Of a stretch of 64,000 nt of DNA, positions 1 through 7,803 are shown piece by piece; within the stretch, counting starts at the first letter, position 1, and each line of letters starts with the position of its first letter. Position numbers and translations under genes: made by a program. The notes beneath the pieces are model-generated. The model made no database searches and was not told the origin of the DNA. It worked only from the letters and a program-made list of their open reading frames with translations. Location of the stretch: NCBI GenBank assembly GCA_001914195.1, contig MKYF01000042.1, positions 6,384-70,383 of the forward strand. Reading direction: 5' to 3'. This DNA comes from Streptococcus mitis (GTDB taxonomy: Bacteria > Bacillota > Bacilli > Lactobacillales > Streptococcaceae).

Positions 1-910
1 ACTCCTCCTTCTTCATTTCTTGAATCAATTGTGTCAGCAAATCGGCCAACTGCCCTCCAAAACCAAGGATATATTCCATAGTATGAAGAGGAAGAATGCG
101 ATGAGATAGGAGGAAAGAGAAGAAAATCATCATCTCCCCATCCTCAGTTCCTAGAGGAAGGTGTTGTCCAGCAAAAAAGGACGGAGCCTTTCTCAGCAAA
201 CGAAGGTAGAAAATATTGTCAAAATACCCTCGCATTTTCTCTTCTATCACTTGGAACTGACAAGCATTGACCCGAAGACGTTGTTGACTGATGTGAGTCC
301 AGAGAATCAAATCTAATTTCTGCCCCGAAGACAAACTTGCACCGCAGATTTCTTCTAGTGTAGCAATTTCCTGTTTTCTCTCTGATTTCTGCATGTGACC
401 TTCCCATTCCTGACTAGACCAGACCTTGCGAAAAAGACAGAAATAGAAATAGCGAATCTGATGCTCTGGACCTCGCCAACGTCCATTTTGGATGGATAAA
501 TCAAATTCTGACAAAATCTGATTTAAACCAGCTAAGTGACGACCAAGCGTAGCCTCGCTAATCATCAATTCTTGAGCCAGCTGATGGGCTAAAAACTGTT
601 GGTGGTAGAGAAGATAGACTAAAATCTGGTATTTAACAGCATTCTCCAAAAACAAGCTCCGAATATCTCTCCCCTTGGTAGCTGCACCGATTGATAGACG
701 CAGATTTTCATCTTCTAAGTGAATAGTCAGCTCTAATCCACTATCCATAGCCCTATCATTGAGCAGGGTGACATATTTAGTTAGGGTTGCTTTTGAAAAT
801 CCTGTTTCCTCCATTACAGCCTTGACAGTCGTCTGAGACTCTTGTAATAGAAAGGAAAGGATTGAAAATTGGCCAGATTCAGCCTTTTCCATCAAATCTC
901 CTAAATACAT
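1..910 (-). CDS. Mga/RofA-like transcriptional regulator, 3' end cut by window edge
   Basis: An open frame of about 303 codons runs without a stop from ATG at 910 to the window edge, so the C-terminus is missing. The N-terminal part (residues about 10-60) looks like a helix-turn-helix module (TVKAVMEETGFSKATLTKYV). A second one follows near residues 100-135 (LAHQLAQELMISEATLGRHL). Two tandem HTH modules then a long helical region is the arrangement of the Mga/RofA family of streptococcal stand-alone regulators, which control surface and virulence genes. The ATG at 910 has AAGGGG 7 nt upstream. An in-frame ATG six codons later, with GGAG before it, is an alternative start. It is transcribed divergently from hslO. 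Family assignment is by eye, and its targets are unknown. Confidence 0.6.
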   Translation of the reverse strand, partial: MYLGDLMEKAESGQFSILSFLLQESQTTVKAVMEETGFSKATLTKYVTLLNDRAMDSGLELTIHLEDENLRLSIGAATKGRDIRSLFLENAVKYQILVYLLYHQQFLAHQLAQELMISEATLGRHLAGLNQILSEFDLSIQNGRWRGPEHQIRYFYFCLFRKVWSSQEWEGHMQKSERKQEIATLEEICGASLSSGQKLDLILWTHISQQRLRVNACQFQVIEEKMRGYFDNIFYLRLLRKAPSFFAGQHLPLGTEDGEMMIFFSFLLSHRILPLHTMEYILGFGGQLADLLTQLIQEMKKEE

Positions 911-1058
911 TTGTTACCCCTTTCATTTTCTACCTTAAGCATAGCATAAATCTTACAAATGCTGAAATAATCTGTTTCTCTTTTTATTTTCATGCTGATT
1001 TCCTGGTCCATTATCCTGAAAATCAGCAAACACACGGCTCCCCCTTTGGGCATTTTTA

Positions 1059-1067
1059 TGCTAAAAT
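1059..1067 (+). promoter_or_regulatory. Extended -10 element of hslO, 7 nt before its ATG
   Basis: TG-C-TAAAAT is an extended -10 element. Transcription would be expected to start about 7 nt downstream, which is at or next to the A of the hslO ATG (1075). No Shine-Dalgarno sequence lies between them, so hslO is a candidate leaderless mRNA. Confidence 0.6.
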
Positions 1068-1074
1068 AGTAGCT

Positions 1075-1947
1075 ATGGATAAAATTATTAAAACTATATC
1101 AGAAAGCGGAGCCTTTCGTGCTTTTGTCCTTGACAGCACAGAAACCGTCCGCAATGCTCAAGAAAAACACCAAACCCAAGCTAGCTCAACTGTAGCGCTT
1201 GGTCGAACTCTTATCGCTAGCCAGATTCTCGCAGCCAATGAAAAAGGAAATACCAAACTTACAGTTAAGGTGCTGGGATCTAGCTCTCTAGGTGCTATCA
1301 TCACCGTCGCTGATACCAAGGGGAACGTCAAAGGCTATGTTCAAAATCCTGGTGTTGACATCAAAAAGACTGCAACTGGTGAAGTCCTAGTCGGACCTTT
1401 TGTTGGAAACGGTCAATTCCTCGTTATCACAGACTACGGCACTGGAAATCCTTACAACTCTATGACTCCTCTCATCTCTGGAGAAATCGGTGAAGACCTG
1501 GCCTTTTACCTGACTGAAAGCCAACAGACTCCTTCAGCAGTCGGTCTCAATGTCCTTTTAGATGAAGAAGATAAGGTCAAGGTTGCAGGTGGTTTCCTAG
1601 TTCAAGTCTTGCCGGGAGCCAAGGAAGAAGAGATTGCTCGCTTTGAAAAACGCATCCAAGAAATGCCAGCTATCTCAATGCTTCTAGAAAGTGAAGACCA
1701 TATCGAAGCCCTTCTCAAGGCTATCTACGGGGACGAGGCCTACAAGCGTCTTTCTGAAGAAGAAATTCGTTTCCAATGTGACTGTAGCCATGAGCGCTTT
1801 ATGAACGCTCTTGCTAGCCTTCCAAACTCAGACTTACAGGAAATGAAAGAGGAAGACCATGGGGCAGAAATCACTTGTCAATTCTGCCAAACAACTTACA
1901 ACTTTGATGAAAACGACCTGGAGGAACTCATTCGTGACAAATCTTAA
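1075..1947 (+). CDS. hslO: Redox-regulated holdase chaperone Hsp33
   Basis: A 290-residue protein of normal Hsp33 length. Hsp33 is a cytoplasmic chaperone that is switched on by oxidative unfolding of its C-terminal zinc centre. All four zinc cysteines are visible: CDC at residues 235-237 and CQFC at 268-271. The N-terminal substrate-binding domain begins MDKIIKTISESGAFRAFVL, as in Firmicute homologues. The frame stays open further upstream, to 862, but the ATG at 1075 gives the conserved N-terminus and the only promoter lies immediately before it. The end overlaps the start of dusB by 14 nt, so the two are probably co-transcribed and translationally coupled. Confidence 0.95.
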   Translation: MDKIIKTISESGAFRAFVLDSTETVRNAQEKHQTQASSTVALGRTLIASQILAANEKGNTKLTVKVLGSSSLGAIITVADTKGNVKGYVQNPGVDIKKTATGEVLVGPFVGNGQFLVITDYGTGNPYNSMTPLISGEIGEDLAFYLTESQQTPSAVGLNVLLDEEDKVKVAGGFLVQVLPGAKEEEIARFEKRIQEMPAISMLLESEDHIEALLKAIYGDEAYKRLSEEEIRFQCDCSHERFMNALASLPNSDLQEMKEEDHGAEITCQFCQTTYNFDENDLEELIRDKS

Positions 1948-2914
1948 CACACCCTTTATGATTGGTAATGTTGAGATTCCCAATCGTACCGTTTTAGCAC
2001 CTATGGCTGGCGTGACCAACTCAGCCTTTCGTACTATCGCAAAAGAGCTCGGAGCTGGACTCGTTGTCATGGAAATGGTCTCCGACAAGGGAATCCAATA
2101 CAACAACGAAAAAACCCTGCACATGCTTCATATCGATGAAGGCGAAAACCCTGTTTCTATCCAACTTTTTGGTAGTGATGAAGACAGCCTAGCACGTGCA
2201 GCAGAATTCATCCAAGAAAACACCAAGACCGATATCGTCGATATCAACATGGGCTGCCCAGTTAACAAAATCGTGAAGAACGAAGCTGGCGCTATGTGGC
2301 TCAAGGATCCAGATAAGATTTACTCTATCATCAACAAGGTCCAATCTGTCCTTGATATCCCACTTACTGTAAAAATGCGCACTGGCTGGGCCGACCCATC
2401 TCTGGCAGTAGAAAATGCCCTCGCTGCTGAAGCTGCAGGCGTTTCTGCCCTCGCCATGCATGGCCGTACCCGCGAACAAATGTATACAGGTCATGCAGAC
2501 CTTGAGACCTTACACGACGTAGCTCAAGCTTTGACCAAGATTCCATTTATCGCAAATGGTGATATCCGTACGGTCCAAGAAGCCAAACAGCGTATCGAAG
2601 AAGTCGGGGCTGACGCTGTCATGATTGGTCGCGCTGCTATGGGAAATCCTTACCTCTTCAACCAAATCAACCATTACTTTGAAACAGGAGAAATCCTCCC
2701 TGATTTGACCTTTGAAGACAAGATGAAAATCGCCTACGAACATTTGAAACGCTTGATTAACCTCAAAGGGGAAAACGTCGCAGTTCGTGAATTCCGTGGC
2801 CTCGCTCCTCACTACCTCCGTGGAACATCTGGCGCAGCCAAACTCCGTGGAGCTATTTCACAAGCTAGCACTCTGGCAGAGATTGAGGCTCTCTTGCAGT
2901 TGGATAAGGCTTAA
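1934..2914 (+). CDS. dusB: tRNA-dihydrouridine synthase (DusB type)
   Basis: A 326-residue FMN-dependent TIM-barrel enzyme that reduces specific uridines in tRNA to dihydrouridine using NADPH. Visible family motifs are APMAGVTNSAFR near the N-terminus, DINMGCPVNKIV with the catalytic cysteine, MHGRTREQMYTG, and GDIRTVQEA with the following GADAVMIGRAAMGNP for phosphate/FMN binding. The start is GTG at 1934, with GGAGGA 8 nt upstream inside the end of hslO. An ATG farther upstream in the same frame (1859) would push the overlap to 89 nt and lacks family similarity. The pairing hslO-dusB is common in streptococci. The exact tRNA position modified is not determined by sequence. Confidence 0.92.
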   Translation: MTNLNTPFMIGNVEIPNRTVLAPMAGVTNSAFRTIAKELGAGLVVMEMVSDKGIQYNNEKTLHMLHIDEGENPVSIQLFGSDEDSLARAAEFIQENTKTDIVDINMGCPVNKIVKNEAGAMWLKDPDKIYSIINKVQSVLDIPLTVKMRTGWADPSLAVENALAAEAAGVSALAMHGRTREQMYTGHADLETLHDVAQALTKIPFIANGDIRTVQEAKQRIEEVGADAVMIGRAAMGNPYLFNQINHYFETGEILPDLTFEDKMKIAYEHLKRLINLKGENVAVREFRGLAPHYLRGTSGAAKLRGAISQASTLAEIEALLQLDKA

Positions 2915-2915
2915 A

Positions 2916-3461
2916 ATGGTTCATACTGCTCTACTGGTTATCGATATGCAAAAAGCATTTGATAACCCTATCTGGGGAGAACGAAACAACCCTCAAGCTG
3001 AACATCAAGCGTTGAGGGTACTGGCATACTTTCGTAAACACGATCTTCCAGTCTTACATGTTCAACACATATCTGACAATCCCCAGTCGCAATTTCATAA
3101 CAAACAAAATCAGGAGTTTAAAAGTGGATTTGAACCAGTTGCTTCCGAACCTGTCTTTCAAAAAACGGTTAATAGCGCCTTTATTGGAACAAATCTTGAA
3201 ACATATTTACGAAAAAATCAGATTTATCATTTAGTCGTTGTTGGTTTGACCCTGCCTCATTGTGTATCTACTACGACACGAATGGCAGCAAATCTTGGTT
3301 TTGAAGTCACTTTACTAGCAGATGCTACTGCCAGTTTTACCCTATCTAAAAAAAACGGTCAGGCCATCTCTCCTGAGACTATCCATGAGATTAATCTCCT
3401 TTCTCTACAAGATGAGTTTGCTCAAATTCTTACTACAGAAGAATTTTTAACCCAAGTATAA
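2916..3461 (+). CDS. Isochorismatase-family cysteine hydrolase
   Basis: A 181-residue protein whose ATG is 1 nt after the dusB stop, with only a weak site (GGATAAGG) upstream, so it is probably translated by coupling. The expected catalytic Asp is in LLVIDMQKAF near the N-terminus. The Lys is probably in FQKTVNSAF, and the nucleophile is the Cys in GLTLPHCVSTTTRMAANLG. This family includes nicotinamidases and amide hydrolases. The substrate cannot be read from the sequence. In S. pneumoniae, as I remember it, cbpA and a two-component system follow dusB, so this gene is part of a locus that differs between mitis-group species. A strong hairpin follows at 3471. Confidence 0.8.
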   Translation: MVHTALLVIDMQKAFDNPIWGERNNPQAEHQALRVLAYFRKHDLPVLHVQHISDNPQSQFHNKQNQEFKSGFEPVASEPVFQKTVNSAFIGTNLETYLRKNQIYHLVVVGLTLPHCVSTTTRMAANLGFEVTLLADATASFTLSKKNGQAISPETIHEINLLSLQDEFAQILTTEEFLTQV

Positions 3462-3470
3462 ATATAAAAG

Positions 3471-3510
3471 AATCCGTCAACTCTTATTTGAGCTGACGGA
3501 TTTTCTTTTA
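3471..3510. terminator. Bidirectional terminator between isochorismatase-like and lipoprotein genes
   Basis: A 13-bp near-perfect stem (AATCCGTCAACTC paired with GAGCTGACGGATT) with a TTATTT loop. It is followed by a T-rich stretch on the plus strand and by TTCTTTTAT on the minus strand. It serves two convergent genes. Confidence 0.88.
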
Positions 3511-3537
3511 TTGTAAATATTCAAATACTGAGGGTTG

Positions 3538-4215
3538 TTATTGATTCAAAGCAACACTGGAAACCTTACCATCTGCTCCTGTTGTAATCTGGATGACTCT
3601 CCCTCCACCGATTTTGGCATTATACTTGCCACCATCAAGAGTATAAGAGTAGCCTCTGATAGAGTAATTTTCTTTCTTTCCATCAGCAGATTCTACTGTA
3701 AATTGACCACCTGATGAAACTGTGATGGTTTCGCCATTTGCTCCCTTCCAGTTGCCTGCTGCTGCTGAGAAATCACCGTCTACCATGGCTAAAACACCCT
3801 TGTAGCGTTTATTCTGCTCTGCTTGCTTGTCTTGAAGTTTACGGTCAGTTGTTGGGTCATAGCTTGATTGGTTAGACTGGGCTTGAGGAGCCTGTTGAGT
3901 TGAAGGAGTCTGAGCAGGCGTTTGTTGACTAGCTGCCTGTTGATTAGACACCTCTTGACCTTGTCTTTGCTCTGGTGTTGGTGTTGCTACAGACTGGTCA
4001 GTAGACGCCTTGGCCTTTTCAGATGAAACTGAACTTGAGGACTTCTGAGTCTTGCTTTCTTTGCTAGCAGAAACTGCTTTAGAACCTGATGATTGGCTTG
4101 TCTTAACAGAACTGCTTACTTGAGTTGTTTCCTTTTTATTTCCACAAGCTCCCAATAGCAAGGTAGAAGCCAATACAGTTGCTGCCATCAATTTGATATA
4201 GGTTTTCTTTTTCAT
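3538..4215 (-). CDS. Secreted lipoprotein with low-complexity linker and DUF6287-like C-terminal domain
   Basis: A 225-residue protein with a lipoprotein signal peptide: MKKK, a hydrophobic stretch, then the lipobox LLGAC, so Cys at about residue 24 would be lipidated on the outer membrane face. Residues about 28-125 are rich in Ser, Gln, Ala and Thr (a wall-spanning linker). The C-terminal ~85 residues (from YKGVLAMVDGDFSAAAGNW) resemble the small beta-rich domain I know as DUF6287 in streptococcal lipoproteins. No catalytic motif is seen. ATG at 4215 has GGAG 8 nt upstream. The frame extends upstream to 4293, but that would destroy the signal peptide. The gene has a near-consensus housekeeping promoter (4270-4298), and a ComX box lies further upstream. 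Confidence 0.75.
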   Translation of the reverse strand: MKKKTYIKLMAATVLASTLLLGACGNKKETTQVSSSVKTSQSSGSKAVSASKESKTQKSSSSVSSEKAKASTDQSVATPTPEQRQGQEVSNQQAASQQTPAQTPSTQQAPQAQSNQSSYDPTTDRKLQDKQAEQNKRYKGVLAMVDGDFSAAAGNWKGANGETITVSSGGQFTVESADGKKENYSIRGYSYTLDGGKYNAKIGGGRVIQITTGADGKVSSVALNQ

Positions 4216-4269
4216 TTTTCTACTCCTTTGTAATGTTTTAGAAATATAAAGAAATCTTTTTGTAATATA

Positions 4270-4298
4270 ATTGTAACATTGCGTTTTAAACATGTCAA
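4270..4298 (-). promoter_or_regulatory. Housekeeping promoter of the lipoprotein gene
   Basis: TTGACA (4293-4298) and TACAAT (4270-4275) on the minus strand, separated by exactly 17 nt. This is a near-perfect sigma-A promoter, with transcription starting about 48 nt before the lipoprotein ATG. Confidence 0.8.
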
Positions 4299-4311
4299 CA
4301 ATTTATCTAAA

Positions 4312-4344
4312 CTATTTTAAAAATCTTAAATACTTTAGATACAT
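4312..4344 (-). CDS. Ten-codon ORF with strong ribosome-binding site downstream of a ComX box
   Basis: The ORF encodes MYLKYLRFLK followed by TAG. AGGAGGAG lies directly upstream (4348-4355), with a good spacing of 5 nt from the AGGAGG core. It begins about 19 nt after a perfect TACGAATA ComX box and ends just upstream of the lipoprotein promoter. The peptide is basic and hydrophobic. It may be a real micropeptide, a leader ORF that controls the lipoprotein mRNA, or the surviving first codons of a deleted competence gene. No similarity to a known protein is recognised. Confidence 0.4.
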   Translation of the reverse strand: MYLKYLRFLK

Positions 4345-4362
4345 TTACTCCTCCTACTCTTC

Positions 4363-4370
4363 TATTCGTA
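4363..4370 (-). promoter_or_regulatory. ComX (sigma-X) cin-box oriented towards the lipoprotein gene
   Basis: Exact match to the TACGAATA combox on the minus strand, preceded by the T-rich run TTTTAT typical of late-competence promoters. It is intergenic and followed by a ribosome-binding site. No terminator is seen between it and the lipoprotein gene. Confidence 0.6.
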
Positions 4371-4453
4371 ATAAAATAGAAAAACAGGAGATTTTTCTAT
4401 TAAAAATTTGAATTTGTTTTGTGTAATCGCTTAAAACTTTAAGTACAAAGGAA

Positions 4454-4459
4454 TATAAT
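4454..4459 (+). promoter_or_regulatory. -10 element upstream of the broken membrane-protein gene
   Basis: TATAAT about 33 nt upstream of the ATG at 4493. No convincing -35 is seen. Confidence 0.4.
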
Positions 4460-4492
4460 AACATTGAAATAGAATATAGGAGGTGCATTCTT

Positions 4493-4723
4493 ATGCTAAA
4501 TAAGTATTACAAGTATCTTCCTTGAGTGATTTTGGGAGCTTTCTGTTCTTATCAGTCTGCAGTTCGCTACGCTCAGACTACATTTGATTTATTTTACCTA
4601 ATAACCATTTTTATGATTGTAGATATAGCTTTATTGTACTTACATGAAACCTATTTAAAATATAAATACAAAGATTTATTCATTCGCATCATGAGCAATT
4701 CTAAGAAAAATAGCCATCCCTAA
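4493..4723 (+). pseudogene. Small membrane protein gene interrupted by an in-frame TGA
   Basis: AGGAGG and an ATG at 4493 start the frame MLNKYYKYLP. A TGA stop follows at 4523-4525, and the same frame then stays open for 66 codons (VILGAFCSYQSAVRYAQ...) to TAA at 4721. A single base change (TGG to TGA) would explain this, because Trp fits the hydrophobic context between the two halves. The downstream part has one clear membrane segment (FDLFYLITIFMIVDIALLYL) and a basic tail. The second half has no ribosome-binding site of its own, so it is probably not translated. Function unknown. Confidence 0.65.
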
Positions 4724-4764
4724 AACAGTCGCAACAGCAAATCAAACTAATAAAGGCAAATAAA

Positions 4765-4796
4765 GAGGTCGGGAACTTTGTCCCGACCTCGTTTTT
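4765..4796. terminator. Strong bidirectional terminator between membrane-protein pseudogene and clpC
   Basis: A perfect 10-bp stem GAGGTCGGGA / TCCCGACCTC with a 6-nt loop, followed by GTTTTT on the plus strand and TTTATTT on the minus strand. It abuts the clpC stop codon. Confidence 0.9.
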
Positions 4797-7227
4797 ATGC
4801 AATATCAAATTTTAACTGGCCTGCTTTAACACCAATCTTAAGTGTGCTGCCTGCCTCTAATTCTCCCTTGAGAAGAAGTTCTGCCAACTTGTCTTCCACT
4901 TCTGTTTGCAGGGTTCTGCGAAGTGGACGAGCCCCCATCTCTGGGTCATATCCTTGATTGGCCAACAATTTCAGTGCGGAAGTTTGTAATTTCAAGTCAA
5001 TACCTTTTTCAGCCAAACTTGCCACTAAAGGTTTGACCATAATTTTCACTACTTCCTGCATATGGTCGCTAGACAGGCTATGGAAGACCACCTTTTCATC
5101 AATACGGTTGATAAACTCAGGTCTATAAGCTTTTTTCAGCTCTTCAAACATGCGTTTTTCCATATTTTCCTGGTCAAAACGAATGTCCTTAGCCCCAAAT
5201 CCGACAGTCTTGTCATCCCGAAGGGCTGTCGCACCAAGGTTTGACGTCATGATGATAATGGTATTTGAAAAGTCAACCTTGCGTCCCTTGCTATCTGTCA
5301 AGACACCGTCATCCAAGACTTGCAAGAGGACATTAAAGATATCTGGGTGGGCCTTCTCTACCTCGTCAAAGAGGAGAACGGAATAGGGTTTATTGCGAAC
5401 CTTCTCAGTCAACTCCCCACCTTCTTCGTAGCCCACATAGCCCGGAGGAGCTCCGTTGAGACGGCTGGCTGCGAATTTCTCCATATACTCACTCATATCA
5501 AAGCGGATAAGAACTGATTCGTCGTCAAAAAGAACTTCTGCCAGAGCCTTGGCTAATTCAGTTTTTCCGACACCCGTAGGTCCTAGGAACATAAAGGAGC
5601 CAATCGGACGCTTGTGACTGCGAATCCCTGACTGATTGCGGCGAATGGCACGACTAATGCTTGAAACAGCTTGATCTTGACCGATGACACGTTTGTGCAA
5701 TTCAGCTTCCAGATTCAGGTATTTCTTAGCATCAGTCTGAGTCAGTTTTTGGACTGGAATTCCTGACAAGCGACTCAAGGTAGTCAAAATATCAGACTCT
5801 GTCACCAAGTCTTTATAGACAGGCACTTCCTCTTCTTTTGCGATTAGCTGGGCTGCCTGTTTCCACTTGCCATCCATCAAGGCCTTGTCAGCTGGACTCA
5901 AACCTAAATCGTCTGCTTTTACATTCTTAGCCTTATTTTGCACTGTTGCTGCTGCTTCATCTAAGAGGTCGATAGCAGAGTCTGGCAAATGACGACTCGT
6001 CAAGTAACGATGGGCCATCTTGACAGCTGTTTCAACCGCTTCATCTGTGATTTGCACACGGTGATGCTTCTCATAAGTCGCCTTCAAGCCTTGTAAAATG
6101 GTCATGCTGTCGGCCACACTTGGCTCTTCAATCGTTACTTTAGCGAATCGACGAGAAAGGGCCGCATCTTTTTCAATGTGTTTTTGGTACTCTTCCTGAG
6201 TTGTCGCACCAACCGTTCTCAAAGTTCCACGCGCCAAGGCTGGCTTCAAGATATTGGCCGCATCCAGAGTTGAGTCAATTCCACTCCCAGAACCCATGAT
6301 GGTATGAAGTTCATCGATAAAGAGAATGACTTGGCCATCTTCTTCAATATCCTTGATGATATTGTTCATGCGTTCTTCAAAGTCACCACGGAAGCGTGTC
6401 CCTGCCACGACATTCATCAAATCAAGCTCTAACACGCGCATCTTAGCCATTTCCGCAGGCACGTCACCACTAGCAATACGCTGGGCAAGACCAAGTGCCA
6501 GAGCAGTTTTTCCGACACCTGCATCCCCAACCAAGACAGGATTGTTCTTGGTCTTTCGACTCAAGATTTGAATCATACGTGAGATTTCCTTATCCCGACC
6601 GATGACTGGTTCCAACTTGCCAGAACGCGCTTGCTCTGTCAAATCATGCGTATAGTCCTCGAGACCACCGCTCGGAGTCTGCGGCATGCCCATCATATTA
6701 GCCATAGAATTTTGCTTGTCAGCTACTGTACGATGACGTTGGCGTAAAGCCTTGAGATCTTCACGAGTCCAGCCTGCACGTTCTTCTAGATTTCGACGTA
6801 GGGCAGCAATCTTGACCTGATCTTTCTTGTCTTCATAAGAAAAGCCAGCTCTCTCCAAGATACGAGTCGCCAAGGCATTGCCATCATGCAAAATCGCATA
6901 AAGGAGGTGCTCTGTCCCTAACACCTTAGCATGGACCACTGACGCTACATACTCTGCTTCGTCAAAAAGAACCTGCAAACGATGGGAGAACGGCAATTCC
7001 GTAAAGGTTTCATCCTGGCTATAGTCCGTTTCAGTCAGTTCCAAAGCGACTTCTTCTAAACGGTCCATCTCATATGGATAATCATTTAAAGTTGCCCCTG
7101 CCACACTATAACTGTGATTGGACATGGCAATCAACAAGTGCCAAGACTCTAGGTAACGAGCTCCAAAATGGCTAGCCACCATGTAGGCACTTTCGATACA
7201 TTCATTCAATGCTTTTGAATAGTTCAT
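4795..7227 (-). CDS. clpC: ATP-dependent Clp protease ATP-binding subunit ClpC
   Basis: An 810-residue Hsp100 AAA+ unfoldase that feeds substrates to ClpP and, with MecA-type adaptors, degrades regulators in Gram-positive bacteria. The order is an N-terminal double Clp-N domain (about 1-150), AAA+ domain 1 with Walker A GDAGVGKTA and Walker B ILFIDELHT, a middle region, AAA+ domain 2 with Walker A GPTGVGKTE and LLFDEVEKAHPDIF, and the C-terminal D2-small domain. The zinc finger of ClpX is absent. It lies 1 nt after ctsR in the same operon and should be repressed by CtsR. In S. pneumoniae the region to its left holds a two-component system instead of the lipoprotein seen here. Confidence 0.95.
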   Translation of the reverse strand: MNYSKALNECIESAYMVASHFGARYLESWHLLIAMSNHSYSVAGATLNDYPYEMDRLEEVALELTETDYSQDETFTELPFSHRLQVLFDEAEYVASVVHAKVLGTEHLLYAILHDGNALATRILERAGFSYEDKKDQVKIAALRRNLEERAGWTREDLKALRQRHRTVADKQNSMANMMGMPQTPSGGLEDYTHDLTEQARSGKLEPVIGRDKEISRMIQILSRKTKNNPVLVGDAGVGKTALALGLAQRIASGDVPAEMAKMRVLELDLMNVVAGTRFRGDFEERMNNIIKDIEEDGQVILFIDELHTIMGSGSGIDSTLDAANILKPALARGTLRTVGATTQEEYQKHIEKDAALSRRFAKVTIEEPSVADSMTILQGLKATYEKHHRVQITDEAVETAVKMAHRYLTSRHLPDSAIDLLDEAAATVQNKAKNVKADDLGLSPADKALMDGKWKQAAQLIAKEEEVPVYKDLVTESDILTTLSRLSGIPVQKLTQTDAKKYLNLEAELHKRVIGQDQAVSSISRAIRRNQSGIRSHKRPIGSFMFLGPTGVGKTELAKALAEVLFDDESVLIRFDMSEYMEKFAASRLNGAPPGYVGYEEGGELTEKVRNKPYSVLLFDEVEKAHPDIFNVLLQVLDDGVLTDSKGRKVDFSNTIIIMTSNLGATALRDDKTVGFGAKDIRFDQENMEKRMFEELKKAYRPEFINRIDEKVVFHSLSSDHMQEVVKIMVKPLVASLAEKGIDLKLQTSALKLLANQGYDPEMGARPLRRTLQTEVEDKLAELLLKGELEAGSTLKIGVKAGQLKFDIA

Positions 7228-7228
7228 C

Positions 7229-7687
7229 TTACTTCCCTTTTCTATCTACCTCTTGTATGACCTGTCGTAGCATGTTTGCTCGAACAACTGGAGCTTCTTC
7301 TCCTAGAATACGATCCAAAGCTACTGATACTAGCAAATTCATCTCCTGCTTGGTCATCAATTCCTGCTCAACCAAAAGCTGGAGAATATCCTCATAAATT
7401 TCTTGACTGACCCGCTCACCAATTGAGTAAAGCAGCTCCCTGAGCATTTCATGATGACTAGAAAACTCAATCCGTCCTATACGAATGTAGCCTCCGCCAC
7501 CACGCTTACTTTCAACCAAGTAGCCTCTACTTTCCGTAAAGCGTGTCTTGATCACATAGTTAATCTGACTAGGAACAACCTGAAAAGTATCGGCCAACTG
7601 ACTCCGTTGCAACTCCACAATACCAGATTGATCTAAAATCGCCTTGATGTAGGCCTCAATATGATCCGATGTATTTTTAAATCTCAT
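7229..7687 (-). CDS. ctsR: Class III heat-shock repressor CtsR
   Basis: A 152-residue DNA-binding repressor of clp genes. The N-terminal winged helix-turn-helix is recognisable in STSD-like IVELQRSQLADTFQVVPSQI, and the wing carries the glycine-rich tip RGGGGYIRIGR typical of CtsR. The C-terminal half is the dimerisation domain. It is the first gene of ctsR-clpC and has a CtsR operator right at its own promoter, so it is autoregulated. Heat inactivates CtsR through the glycine-rich loop (established for the family). Length and synteny are normal. Confidence 0.95.
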   Translation of the reverse strand: MRFKNTSDHIEAYIKAILDQSGIVELQRSQLADTFQVVPSQINYVIKTRFTESRGYLVESKRGGGGYIRIGRIEFSSHHEMLRELLYSIGERVSQEIYEDILQLLVEQELMTKQEMNLLVSVALDRILGEEAPVVRANMLRQVIQEVDRKGK

Positions 7688-7710
7688 TACAAACCCACCT
7701 CTCTTTAAAC

Positions 7711-7733
7711 CTTGACTATCTTTGACTATTATA
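7711..7733 (-). promoter_or_regulatory. CtsR operator overlapping the ctsR-clpC promoter
   Basis: On the minus strand TATAAT (7728-7733) is followed by AGTCAAA-GAT-AGTCAAG (7711-7727). This is a tandem heptad that matches the CtsR operator RGTCAAA-N3-RGTCAAA with one difference. The repressor would cover the transcription start. Confidence 0.88.
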
Positions 7734-7756
7734 CCGAAATTTTCTCATTTTTAAAA

Positions 7757-7797
7757 GAAAAAGGGCGCTGGTAAAGGATAATCTTCACCAACTCCCT
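7757..7797 (-). terminator. Terminator of the thiamine-transport operon
   Basis: Minus-strand hairpin with arms GGGAGTTGGTGAAG and CTTTACCAGCGCCC (some mismatches; core GGTGAAG/CTTTACC), followed by TTTTTC. It lies directly after the last gene of the operon. Confidence 0.75.
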
Positions 7798-7803
7798 CTT
7801 TTT

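Noticed and set aside
862..1074. Upstream extension of the hslO frame to 862
   Set aside because: The extra residues are not conserved in Hsp33, and the promoter lies at 1059-1067, so the ATG at 1075 is the real start.
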